DNA of 16,186 bases from Bacteroidales bacterium (GTDB lineage: Bacteria > Bacteroidota > Bacteroidia > Bacteroidales > UBA1556), in NCBI GenBank assembly GCA_023145955.1, contig JAGLDA010000082.1, positions 1 to 16,186 on the forward strand. Direction: 5' to 3'. The translations under genes were made by a program, and so were the position numbers. The notes under the pieces were generated by a model. That model worked only from the letters and a program-made list of their open reading frames with translations. It did not search any database and was not told the DNA's origin. Below, piece after piece: positions 1-7,466 of this stretch (position 1 is its first letter; every line of letters starts with the position of its first letter).

Positions 1-18
1 AAGCGAAAAAAAATAACG

Positions 19-26
19 TACATTTG
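19..26 (+). promoter_or_regulatory. Bacteroidota -7 promoter element for the prohibitin gene
   Basis: The octamer TACATTTG matches the Bacteroidota primary-sigma -7 consensus TAnnTTTG exactly. It ends 26 bases before the ATG at 53, so the leader would be about 20 bases. Any -33 element would fall at or before the window edge and cannot be seen. Confidence 0.65.
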
Positions 27-52
27 CAGTTCATTTAAAAACAAAGAAGATA

Positions 53-898
53 ATGAATCAACAAAGACAACCACAGGGCGACCTAAACATGAAGAAGGTA
101 TTTCCATTGGCAGTAGTAGCAGGTGTTATTATACTGTTAATACTATTCTGGAGTAGAATGACAGTAACAATAGGTGCTGGACAGGCTGGAGTTATTTTTA
201 ATACATTTGGAGGCGGTATTAACGTTGAGCAGTCAGCTATGAACGAGGGCTTCAATTTTATTGCACCATGGAACAAAGTATATATTTATAATGTTAGACA
301 AAAAGAAAAAGCTGAAGAAATGAAAATGCTTTCTTCTAATGGTCTTGAGATTAGAATTGATGTTTCGGCATGGTATAAGCCTGTATTTTCAGAGTTACCT
401 AAATTGCATAAAATTATTGGTACTAATTACGAATCTCAGATTGTAGTTCCTTCAATGCGAGCTGCTGCACGTAGTGTGATTGGTAGATATACTCCAGAGG
501 AGATATACTCAACCAAAAAAGATGCTATTGAAACTGAGATTTATGATGAAACTAAAAAAATATTAGACGAAAAATACATCCTTTTGGATCGTATGCTAAT
601 TCGTAGTATTATTTTGCCAGCTACCATCAAAACAGCTATTGAAAGCAAACTTAAGCAAGAGCAGTTAGCTCTAGAGTATAAGTTTAAACTTCAAAGAGAA
701 GAAAAAGAAGCAGAACGTAAGCGTATTGCTGCTGAAGGTGAAGCTGCTGCTAACAAGATTATAAACAGCAGTTTAACAAATGTACTTCTACAGATGCGTG
801 GTATTGAAGCTACAATTAAACTTTCAGAATCTCCAAATTCTAAAACTGTAATTATTGGTGGTGGAAAAGATGGTTTACCATTAATCCTAAATAACTAA
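53..898 (+). CDS. Prohibitin family (SPFH/Band 7) membrane protein
   Basis: The 281-residue product has a single hydrophobic segment at about residues 16-34, which should anchor it in the inner membrane with the rest on one side. It is followed by an SPFH/Band 7 domain (about 38-205; note GAGQAGVIFN at 41-50 and the region around NEGFNFIAPW). A charged helical stretch rich in E, K and R (about 200-235, including AAEGEAAANKI) is typical of the prohibitin coiled coil. Prohibitin-like proteins form large ring assemblies and are linked to membrane-protease control and lipid organisation; the exact role here is inferred only from family. The start at 53 fits the promoter distance; a second in-frame ATG lies 36 bases downstream (residue 13) and would also keep the membrane segment. 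A strong terminator follows, so it is probably monocistronic. No protease partner gene is adjacent. Confidence 0.9.
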   Translation: MNQQRQPQGDLNMKKVFPLAVVAGVIILLILFWSRMTVTIGAGQAGVIFNTFGGGINVEQSAMNEGFNFIAPWNKVYIYNVRQKEKAEEMKMLSSNGLEIRIDVSAWYKPVFSELPKLHKIIGTNYESQIVVPSMRAAARSVIGRYTPEEIYSTKKDAIETEIYDETKKILDEKYILLDRMLIRSIILPATIKTAIESKLKQEQLALEYKFKLQREEKEAERKRIAAEGEAAANKIINSSLTNVLLQMRGIEATIKLSESPNSKTVIIGGGKDGLPLILNN

Positions 899-922
899 TA
901 TTACTAAAATAATATAATATTT

Positions 923-960
923 AACCTCAATAGATATAATCTATTGAGGTTATTTTTTTT
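923..960 (+). terminator. Rho-independent terminator after the prohibitin gene
   Basis: A perfect 13-bp stem is formed by 923-935 (AACCTCAATAGAT) and 939-951 (ATCTATTGAGGTT), with a 3-base loop, followed by A and a run of eight T. The T run ends only 8 bases before the ATG of the next gene. Confidence 0.9.
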
Positions 961-968
961 AAATTATC

Positions 969-2270
969 ATGAATAAACGAATATTAAAACTTGCCATACC
1001 CAATATCATTAGCAATATAACAATTCCTCTGCTTGGAATGGTTGATACTGCATTAATGGGGCATCTGGATAGTTTAATTTACGTTGGGGCAATAGCTCTT
1101 GGTAGCATGATTTTTAACTTCATATATTGGGGAATGGGTTTCCTTAGGATGGGCACGGTAGGGTTTACTGGCCAAGCTATGGGAAGAAAGGATAAGAAAG
1201 AGATTTTCTTAGTATTGGCTAGAGCATTAAGTATTGCGGTATTTATTTCTATCATTCTTGTAATCCTTCATTCCTTTATTATTGATTGGTCACTCCTATT
1301 AACAAATTCATCATTGGATATTGAAAGTGAAGCAAAGGCCTATTTCCAAGTAAGAATATGGGCTTTGCCAGCAACATTGATTATTCTAACACTTAGTGGA
1401 TGGTTTATCGGTATGCAAAATACAATATATCCAATGATAATTTCTATTTTCTCAAATATTATTAATATAACTCTTTCATTTTTCTTTATTTATTATATGG
1501 GAATGAAAACCGAAGGAGTAGCTCTAGGTACTGTTATAGCCCAATATTTGGCTCTTATTCTTGCCGCATTTCTGTTTATGAAAAAATATAGGAATTATAT
1601 TATCCCCATAAACCTAGCATCAATAATAAACTCTAAACTTAAAGAGTTTATGAATGTAAATAAGGATATATTTATACGCACATTGGGAATAATATTCGTA
1701 ATGTCATACTTTACCATTCAATCAGCAAATATAAGTGATACTACACTTGCTGTTAATACCATACTATTGCAATTCTTTATATTATTCTCTTATATGCTGG
1801 ATGGATTTGCCAATTCGGCAGAAGCTCTAAGCTCTGAAGCTATTGGAGCAAGAAATCTTTCTTTGCTTAAAAGGGTAATAAAAAACAATATGGTATTTGC
1901 TTTTATTTTTAGTATAATATTTACATTAATATACGCCTTAGGTGGAGAATATATATTAATGCTACTAACAAATAATACCCAAATTTTAGAAGCTGCTACT
2001 CCACAACTATATTGGGTCATTGCAGTTCCTATTATTAGCTTTACAGCATTTATTATGGATGGTGTTTATATTGGAGCAACAGCATCAAAAGCCATGCGCA
2101 ACACCTTAGTAATATCTTCATTATTTGTGTTTTTCCCAATTGCATTCTGGGGATTTGGAGATATGAACATAAGACTTTGGTCAGCATTACTTGCTTTTCT
2201 ATTTGCTCGTGGAATATTATTGCTATTACGTTTAAAAAAGGATGTATACCCCAAAGCAGTATCTGGATAA
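969..2270 (+). CDS. MATE family efflux transporter
   Basis: The 433-residue, very hydrophobic protein has about 12 predicted membrane helices, the usual architecture and length of MATE (multidrug and toxic compound extrusion) exporters. These use Na+ or H+ gradients to expel cationic drugs or metabolites across the inner membrane. The N-terminus, with LAIPNIISNITIPLLGMVDT (residues 8-27) and then ALMGHL, is characteristic of the DinF/NorM-like MATE branch; a second half-repeat begins around residue 230. The substrate cannot be read from sequence. There is no Shine-Dalgarno and no TAnnTTTG element between the preceding gene and the start; the start lies just after the upstream terminator's T run, so expression may depend on read-through or on a promoter I do not recognise. 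It converges with the minus-strand gene downstream. Confidence 0.92.
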   Translation: MNKRILKLAIPNIISNITIPLLGMVDTALMGHLDSLIYVGAIALGSMIFNFIYWGMGFLRMGTVGFTGQAMGRKDKKEIFLVLARALSIAVFISIILVILHSFIIDWSLLLTNSSLDIESEAKAYFQVRIWALPATLIILTLSGWFIGMQNTIYPMIISIFSNIINITLSFFFIYYMGMKTEGVALGTVIAQYLALILAAFLFMKKYRNYIIPINLASIINSKLKEFMNVNKDIFIRTLGIIFVMSYFTIQSANISDTTLAVNTILLQFFILFSYMLDGFANSAEALSSEAIGARNLSLLKRVIKNNMVFAFIFSIIFTLIYALGGEYILMLLTNNTQILEAATPQLYWVIAVPIISFTAFIMDGVYIGATASKAMRNTLVISSLFVFFPIAFWGFGDMNIRLWSALLAFLFARGILLLLRLKKDVYPKAVSG

Positions 2271-2382
2271 TTACATCAAATATGAACCAGACCTACCGGT
2301 ATAAGTTGGTTATAATTCACATATTCTTCGTTAAATTTTCTGAAACTTTACTTCCATAAGCTCAATACAAATGGCTATGCAA

Positions 2383-2420
2383 AGAATATCTTGCCTAAAT
2401 ACAAGAGATACTCTTTTTTT
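2383..2420 (+). terminator. Probable terminator after the MATE gene
   Basis: The sequence AGAATATCTTG (2383-2393) can pair, with one mismatch and a two-base bulge, with CAAGAGATACTCT (2402-2414). A run of seven T follows (2414-2420). The stem is imperfect, so this is less certain than the others in the window. It lies between two convergent genes. Confidence 0.5.
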
Positions 2421-2461
2421 ATTCAGCAGATTTGAATTATTTAAATTGTATTATTTAAGCT

Positions 2462-3331
2462 TTATTCGCTCTTTTCGACAATAACAACATGATTTTTGAT
2501 GCTATTTTTTGTTGGCATTTTAATATTCTTTTCCTCTTTTTCAATTATCTCATCTATTTTCTTCAATGATTTTGTTCGGGAAAATCTTTGCCTAAAACTT
2601 TTCTTGGAATTATATTCAGTAGTTTGTTTTTCTCCATAAGAATCATTAGACATGACCTCATGTTTTTCTTCTTTTACACTTCTATTCTTATAATTTATTG
2701 CCTTTTCATTAATAATCTGATTCTTCTTACTCATTCTATCAGCAGGAAAAAGTTTATCAAGCTCATTTTGACAATATGTAGCCACATCAGGAAAAAAAGC
2801 TCTAAACTCTGCTTCATATAATTCATAATCATCAATTAAATCCTCAACAGCAAATTCCATATTAGATTTAAAATTTGCTCTTTTAGCCAAATATTGGAAA
2901 CTGCGGCGCAAACCTTCAAATTTCTTATAGCTAGTAAGCCAATTTTGCATTATAAAGAAAGGAAGTATTTTCTTGGTTTGGCTAGGCAAAAGGCTATAAT
3001 GGCGCAGCAATATACCATAGCTATAAGTTGTAAAACTCGACAAATGATACTCAGAATAATCATTCCAGTTTTTGGCAAGAAAATGGTCGTAATACACATC
3101 TGCAATTACTCCAGCATATTTATGATACTTTTTATGAAGTCGAGCACGAGTTTTCATAAACTCAGGATGATGATCGGTATAAAAATCAATCTTACGATGC
3201 AGCATAATACCATCAATCACCTCTTGAGGCAAATGGGAGATTTTATTACCACGAATATGATCAGCAATAAAATTGCCAAGCATAATATATTCATGATCTC
3301 CAGAAAGTTTTAAATGTGCAAGAAAATTCAT
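2462..3331 (-). CDS. ACP phosphodiesterase (DUF479/AcpH) family protein with a C-terminal extension
   Basis: Residues 1-196 match the acyl-carrier-protein phosphodiesterase family. The start MNFLAHLKLS, the motif LGNFIADHIRG (18-28) and the His/Asp-rich stretch GIMLHRKIDFYTDHHP (41-56) are family hallmarks; the His and Asp residues probably bind the metal. AcpH removes the 4'-phosphopantetheine arm from holo-ACP in the cytoplasm. E. coli AcpH is about 193 residues, whereas this protein has 289. The additional ~90 residues (200-289) are rich in K, E, S and N with no recognised domain and look disordered. The family call is secure; the enzymatic activity in this organism is inferred. The gene has its own promoter on the minus strand and converges on the MATE gene. 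Confidence 0.85.
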   Translation of the reverse strand: MNFLAHLKLSGDHEYIMLGNFIADHIRGNKISHLPQEVIDGIMLHRKIDFYTDHHPEFMKTRARLHKKYHKYAGVIADVYYDHFLAKNWNDYSEYHLSSFTTYSYGILLRHYSLLPSQTKKILPFFIMQNWLTSYKKFEGLRRSFQYLAKRANFKSNMEFAVEDLIDDYELYEAEFRAFFPDVATYCQNELDKLFPADRMSKKNQIINEKAINYKNRSVKEEKHEVMSNDSYGEKQTTEYNSKKSFRQRFSRTKSLKKIDEIIEKEEKNIKMPTKNSIKNHVVIVEKSE

Positions 3332-3401
3332 TAAAATCAGTTTATTCTACATATAACGGAGTAATATCCTAAATGTTTCAAATTATTAAAAATATAAAGT
3401 A

Positions 3402-3409
3402 CAAATATA
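3402..3409 (-). promoter_or_regulatory. -7 promoter element for the ACP-phosphodiesterase-like gene
   Basis: On the minus strand the octamer reads TATATTTG, an exact TAnnTTTG match. It lies 70 bases upstream of the start codon at 3331. No clear TTG -33 element is seen at the usual spacing, so this rests on the -7 match and its position. Confidence 0.5.
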
Positions 3410-3593
3410 CAAGTATAACTTAAATAATAAAACACGTAAAACACCTATTTTTAAAATAATTAGCCCTTATATATACCGCAATTATTAATTGAATTTAAAC
3501 AAATATATTAGAATATACTTCCATGTGTAGATAACCATTAATGAAATAACCAATAAAATTGACAAATAATTATATTCTTAATGATATTTAATA

Positions 3594-3624
3594 TTGAATA
3601 TTAACGAAAAAAATATTAAGTTTG
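3594..3624 (+). promoter_or_regulatory. iorAB promoter (-33 TTG and -7 TAAGTTTG)
   Basis: A TTG at 3594-3596 and an exact TAnnTTTG match, TAAGTTTG, at 3617-3624 are separated by 20 bases, as expected for Bacteroidota -33/-7 promoters. Transcription would begin near 3631, giving a leader of about 155 bases before iorA. Confidence 0.65.
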
Positions 3625-3642
3625 CAGACCTTAAATATTAAG
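3611..3642 (+). repeat. Direct repeat AAATATTAAG flanking the iorA -7 element
   Basis: AAATATTAAG occurs at 3611-3620 and again at 3633-3642, a 22-base period (about two helical turns). The first copy overlaps the -7 element and the second sits at the predicted transcription start, so the pair could be an operator. The AT richness of the region makes chance plausible. Confidence 0.4.
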
Positions 3643-3692
3643 GAGTAGAAATTAGGATTTAATAAATTCAAATTATACTTATTACAGAATAG

Positions 3693-3721
3693 CCGTTCAT
3701 TTCGATACCCGTTCATTTCGA
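3693..3721 (+). repeat. 13-base direct repeat upstream of iorA
   Basis: CCGTTCATTTCGA occurs twice, at 3693-3705 and 3709-3721, with a 16-base period. It stands out from the AT-rich surroundings by its higher G+C. It lies in the predicted 5' leader of the iorAB transcript, about 65 bases before the start codon. Function unknown; it could be a regulator site, an RNA feature or a replication-slippage product. Confidence 0.6.
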
Positions 3722-3786
3722 AAATAGATCAATGGAACTCCAGTTCTATTGGGCAATAATTTTAAAAAACAAAATCTTATATAATT

Positions 3787-5415
3787 ATGCAAAAAGCTGT
3801 ATTACTAGGAGACGAAGCAATAGCACAAGGAGCACTTGACGCTGGGGTTTCTGCTGTGTATGCCTATCCAGGCACACCTTCTACAGAAATAAATGAATAT
3901 GTTCTACGATCTAAAGAGCATAGAAATGGAGATGTTGTAGCAACATGGACTACTAACGAAAAAACTTCAATGGAAATGGCTATTGGAGCAAGTTATGTTG
4001 GCAAAAGAGCATTAGTTACAATGAAGCATGTTGGACTGAATGTAGCTGCTGACCCTTTTATGAATGTACCTATCACCGGTGTTAATGGTGGTTTGGTTAT
4101 AGTTGTGGCAGATGATCCATCAATGCACTCATCTCAAAACGAACAAGACTCTAGATACTATGGTCAATTTGCACAAATTCCTGTATTAGAACCTGTTAAT
4201 CAGCAAATGGCTTATGATATGATGCCATACGCGTATGAAATGTCAGAGAGACTTAATGCTCCTGTAATGATGCGTATTACAACAAGATTAGCGCACTCAA
4301 GAGCAGGAATTACTTTTGGAAAAAAGACAAAGCAAAATGAATTGTCTCTTCCTAAAAACCGTAAACAATTTATCTTACTTCCAAGTATTGCAAGAGTTCA
4401 GTATAAAGACTTGCTAAATAATTGGCCTAATCTTATTAAGGAATCAGAAACTGCTGGTTACAATAAATTTTTTGAAGGAAAAGATAAATCTAAAGGTATA
4501 ATTACTACTGGTATTGCTTATAACTATCTAATGGAAAACTATCCTGAAGGAATAGACTTTCCTGTACTTCAGATAGCACAATACCCATTTCCTAAAGATA
4601 TGATTCAGAAAATTTATGATGAATGTGATTCTATAACTGTTTTTGAAGAAGGAGCTCCTTTATTAGAAGAAAGTTTAAGAGGCGTTCTAAATAATGGCAA
4701 AACTATAAATGGACGACTTGATGGCTCTGTGCCTCGCGATGGTGAATTAAATCCAAATATTGTTGCTAAGGCTATGGGACTATTTGTTCCAGAGATAAGT
4801 GCTACACCAGAAGTAGTAACTGCACGCCCACCAGCATTATGCGCAGGATGTCCTCATACTGATTCGTATACAGCACTTAATATGGTAATGGAAGCACATG
4901 GCGATGGTCGTGTATTCTCTGATATTGGATGTTATACATTAGCAGCTCTTGCTCCACTAGAGTCTATTAATACTACTGTGGATATGGGTGCATCTATTAC
5001 AATGGCAAAAGGTGCTGCTGATATGGGATTAATTCCTTCTGTAGCTGTTATTGGAGATTCTACATTCACTCATAGTGGCTTAACTGGTCTTTTGGATGCA
5101 GTAAATTCTAAATCACCAATTACGGTAATGATTCTTGATAACTTCACTACTGGTATGACTGGTGGACAAACTTCACAAGCTACTGGTAAACTAGAAGCTA
5201 TTTGTGAAGGTCTTGGTGTAGAGAAAGAGCATATCCGTGTTCTTAATCCTATTAAGAAATACCATGATGAGAATACAGAAATCATGAAAGAGGAATTGGC
5301 TTATATGGGTGTAAGTGTTATTATTCCACGTCGTGAGTGTGTTATTACTCTAAATGCAAGATTACGCGCTGCGAAAAATAAAAAGAAATTAGAAAAAGCT
5401 AACAAAGAAAAATAG
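3787..5415 (+). CDS. iorA: Indolepyruvate:ferredoxin oxidoreductase, alpha subunit
   Basis: With IorB this enzyme oxidatively decarboxylates aryl pyruvates (indolepyruvate, phenylpyruvate, hydroxyphenylpyruvate) to aryl-acetyl-CoA and reduces ferredoxin; in anaerobes it may also run in reverse. The N-terminal pyrimidine-binding domain of the 2-oxoacid:ferredoxin oxidoreductase family is clear (AYPGTPSTEINE at about 26-37; VADDPSMHSSQNEQDSR at 107-123). The C-terminal TPP-binding domain has RPPALCAGCPH (347-357), GDSTFTHSG (423-431) and DNFTTGMTGGQ (451-461). The protein has 542 residues and ends in a Lys-rich tail after PRRECVITL. It lacks the C-terminal two-[4Fe-4S] ferredoxin domain found in the archaeal enzyme of about 640 residues, and no CxxCxxC clusters are present. 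iorB starts 6 bases downstream. Confidence 0.93.
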   Translation: MQKAVLLGDEAIAQGALDAGVSAVYAYPGTPSTEINEYVLRSKEHRNGDVVATWTTNEKTSMEMAIGASYVGKRALVTMKHVGLNVAADPFMNVPITGVNGGLVIVVADDPSMHSSQNEQDSRYYGQFAQIPVLEPVNQQMAYDMMPYAYEMSERLNAPVMMRITTRLAHSRAGITFGKKTKQNELSLPKNRKQFILLPSIARVQYKDLLNNWPNLIKESETAGYNKFFEGKDKSKGIITTGIAYNYLMENYPEGIDFPVLQIAQYPFPKDMIQKIYDECDSITVFEEGAPLLEESLRGVLNNGKTINGRLDGSVPRDGELNPNIVAKAMGLFVPEISATPEVVTARPPALCAGCPHTDSYTALNMVMEAHGDGRVFSDIGCYTLAALAPLESINTTVDMGASITMAKGAADMGLIPSVAVIGDSTFTHSGLTGLLDAVNSKSPITVMILDNFTTGMTGGQTSQATGKLEAICEGLGVEKEHIRVLNPIKKYHDENTEIMKEELAYMGVSVIIPRRECVITLNARLRAAKNKKKLEKANKEK

Positions 5416-5421
5416 ACTACA

Positions 5422-6006
5422 ATGAAAAGAGATATAGTTTTAGGCGGAGTTGGTGGTCAAGGAATATTGACTATCGCAGCTACAATAGGTACTGCCGCTG
5501 TAAATAACGATTTATATTTAAAGCAATCAGAAGTTCACGGAATGAGCCAACGAGGTGGCGATGTAATGTCGAACATACGCATTTCTTCTGATGAAGTTTT
5601 TTCTGATTTAATTGCTGAAGGAAAAGCTGATTTGATAATAGCTGTTGAGCCAATGGAGGCTCTTCGCCATTTCAAAATGCTTAAAAAAGGTGGATGGATT
5701 CTTACTAATCGTAAACCTTTTATTAATATTTCTAATTATCCTGAATTGGATGATGTATTAGCTCAGGTAAACGCATTAGACAATCATATTATTATTGATG
5801 CTGATGGAATTGCTAAGGATTTGGGTTCGGTAAAAGCTGCCAACATAGTAATGCTTGGTGCTGGAATTCCTTTTATTGGGCTAGATGTTAAAATGCTAGA
5901 AGATGCACTTGGTGTTTTATTTGGTAGAAAAGGTCAGGATATTGTTGATCTAAACATTAAAGCTTTACATGCGGGCTTGGAAGAAGCAAATAAGTTTATA
6001 AAATAG
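5422..6006 (+). CDS. iorB: Indolepyruvate:ferredoxin oxidoreductase, beta subunit
   Basis: The 194-residue protein is the gamma-type catalytic domain of 2-oxoacid:ferredoxin oxidoreductases. The nucleotide/CoA-proximal motif GGVGGQGIL lies at residues 8-16, and the conserved SEVHGMSQRGGDV at about 37-49 is diagnostic of IorB. Length is as usual for the family. It lies 6 bases after iorA with no terminator between, so the two form an operon and should make the heteromeric enzyme. It is followed by a short palindrome and a strong terminator, so the operon is probably only these two genes; no aryl-CoA ligase (paaK) gene is adjacent. Confidence 0.93.
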   Translation: MKRDIVLGGVGGQGILTIAATIGTAAVNNDLYLKQSEVHGMSQRGGDVMSNIRISSDEVFSDLIAEGKADLIIAVEPMEALRHFKMLKKGGWILTNRKPFINISNYPELDDVLAQVNALDNHIIIDADGIAKDLGSVKAANIVMLGAGIPFIGLDVKMLEDALGVLFGRKGQDIVDLNIKALHAGLEEANKFIK

Positions 6007-6020
6007 TGTAAATATTTACA
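6007..6020. repeat. Perfect 14-bp palindrome right after the iorB stop
   Basis: TGTAAATATTTACA is a perfect inverted repeat starting on the base after the iorB stop codon. It has the look of an operator for a dimeric regulator, but it may also be a chance AT palindrome. An adjacent weaker 6-bp stem (ATGCTA at 6020-6025 with TAGCAT at 6041-6046) overlaps its last base. Confidence 0.45.
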
Positions 6021-6075
6021 TGCTAGTCTTTTAAAAAAAATAGCATTACATTATTAATAAAAGAATATTATTGTT

Positions 6076-6107
6076 GCAGTCTCGAATTAATTCGAGACTG
6101 CTTTTTT
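6076..6107 (+). terminator. iorAB terminator (26-bp perfect palindrome plus T run)
   Basis: GCAGTCTCGAATT (6076-6088) is followed directly by its exact complement AATTCGAGACTGC (6089-6101), then six T. In RNA the central AAUU-type bases would form the loop. It ends 14 bases before the MFS transporter start at 6122. Confidence 0.88.
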
Positions 6108-6121
6108 CATTAAAAACGATA

Positions 6122-7387
6122 ATGATAAATTGGCTAAAAATTTCTGGAGAAGAATATAAAGTGTTTAAATTACACTTCTTATTCACCCTTATACAAGGTA
6201 TAATTACTGGTGTATTTGCTCTTAATGAGTTGGTATATATAAAGGATATGAATGCCACAAACTTTCAGTTAAGTATCCTTTTGCAACTTAGTGTTATAAT
6301 AATGGTAGTTTCTATAATGGTAAATGAGTTTTTGCGACGCATTGCTGATAAAAAGAAAATGCTTAAAATTGTAGCACTAATAACTCACACTCCCCTATTG
6401 CTTCTTTATTATTTTCCTCAAGATATTGAATCCTACACCGATAGTAGCTTTTATCATTATGCTTTTTTATCAATATTCTTTTTCTTTTATCTGAACTTAA
6501 TCATCACCCTGCCCACAATAAATCAGATGCTTAAGTCTGCATATACACACAATAATTTTGGTAGATTATATAGTTATACATCATCTACCAACAAAATAAT
6601 GATAATGGTAACGACATTAGCCTTTGGATTTATGCTAGATGATTATGCATTCTCATTTGTGTATGTATATCCTTTGATGGGCATTTTAGGGGTTATTTCA
6701 ATCTTTCTATTATCAAGAATACCACAAGTAGAAGAAATACCTGTAAAAAGCAGTTTTTCTGAATCCATAAGGAACTCCTTTAAATATATGAAAGGAGTAT
6801 TGCGCAGCAATAAGCCATTTCTACATTTCGAAATTGGATTTATGTTCTATGGTTTTGCTTGGATGATAAGTGCAGCGGTTATACCAATCTATTTTAATGA
6901 AGTTTTTGAGATGAACCATGCTACTTATGGGTTTTATAAAAACGGTTATAATGTATTTGCAATAATATTATTACCTTTTTTTGGAAGCTTAATAGGTAAA
7001 ATAGATGCACGCATATTTGGAGCAATCACCTTTGGCTCATTGATGCTATTCACTTTCACATTAGGAATTTCTCAGTATTATATGCAGTATATTGAGATAT
7101 TAGGTATAAAAATATATTTTAGTCTAATAATAGCATATGGATTTTACGGTGTATTTGCTGCAACTATGGCGCTGTTATGGTTTATAGGATCAGCATATTT
7201 CTGCAAAAAAGAAGAAGCCGCACGATATCAGTCTATTCACCTAAGTCTCACAGGATTTAGAGCTATAATGAGCTTTCAAATAGGTATATGGATGTATATG
7301 GTTATGGGGTTTACCTTTACATTTATGGCAGCAGCTTTATCACTACTTATTGCTGTTATTTTGATGCTCTGGTCAGTTAAGAAATAA
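6122..7387 (+). CDS. MFS-type transporter (substrate unknown)
   Basis: The 421-residue protein (counted from the ATG at 6122) is strongly hydrophobic with about 12 predicted membrane segments and a central charged cytoplasmic loop around residues 200-225, consistent with the major facilitator superfamily. The loop after the second helix reads FLRRIADKKKM, like the basic MFS A-motif region, though it is not a canonical match. I cannot assign a substrate. The open frame continues upstream to a TTG at 6071, but that start would put the N-terminus inside the iorAB terminator hairpin, so the ATG starting MINWLKISGEEY is preferred. An imperfect -7-like octamer, TATTGTTG, lies at 6069-6076. The next gene downstream has its own promoter. 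Confidence 0.75.
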   Translation: MINWLKISGEEYKVFKLHFLFTLIQGIITGVFALNELVYIKDMNATNFQLSILLQLSVIIMVVSIMVNEFLRRIADKKKMLKIVALITHTPLLLLYYFPQDIESYTDSSFYHYAFLSIFFFFYLNLIITLPTINQMLKSAYTHNNFGRLYSYTSSTNKIMIMVTTLAFGFMLDDYAFSFVYVYPLMGILGVISIFLLSRIPQVEEIPVKSSFSESIRNSFKYMKGVLRSNKPFLHFEIGFMFYGFAWMISAAVIPIYFNEVFEMNHATYGFYKNGYNVFAIILLPFFGSLIGKIDARIFGAITFGSLMLFTFTLGISQYYMQYIEILGIKIYFSLIIAYGFYGVFAATMALLWFIGSAYFCKKEEAARYQSIHLSLTGFRAIMSFQIGIWMYMVMGFTFTFMAAALSLLIAVILMLWSVKK

Positions 7388-7428
7388 TAAATTTCAAAAT
7401 AGAATACTACCCTATCAATAAAATCGTT

Positions 7429-7436
7429 TACTTTTG
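7429..7436 (+). promoter_or_regulatory. lptB -7 promoter element
   Basis: TACTTTTG is an exact TAnnTTTG match, 30 bases before the lptB ATG. No TTG is seen 19-21 bases upstream, so the -33 element is weak or absent. Confidence 0.6.
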
Positions 7437-7466
7437 CAATCACATAATTGAAATAGTTGAAAAACA

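Larger units (their letters stand above)
3332..3786. other. 455-base AT-rich intergenic region with divergent promoters
   Basis: This gap separates the divergent ACP-phosphodiesterase-like gene and iorA. It is extremely AT-rich and I see no plausible coding sequence or structured RNA gene in it. It contains one TAnnTTTG element on each strand, a pair of AAATATTAAG direct repeats around the iorA -7 element, and a 13-base direct repeat closer to iorA. The stretch from about 3420 to 3590 shows nothing recognisable beyond AT-rich sequence. Confidence 0.7.

Noticed and set aside
2588..3313. Two plus-strand open frames (77 and 139 codons) opposite the ACP-phosphodiesterase-like gene
   Set aside because: The minus-strand protein matches a known family over the same bases; the plus-strand translations have no recognisable motif and look like antisense by-products.
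6071..6121. TTG start giving a 17-residue longer MFS transporter
   Set aside because: The extension is encoded by the iorAB terminator palindrome and has no transporter character; the ATG at 6122 begins a plausible N-terminus.
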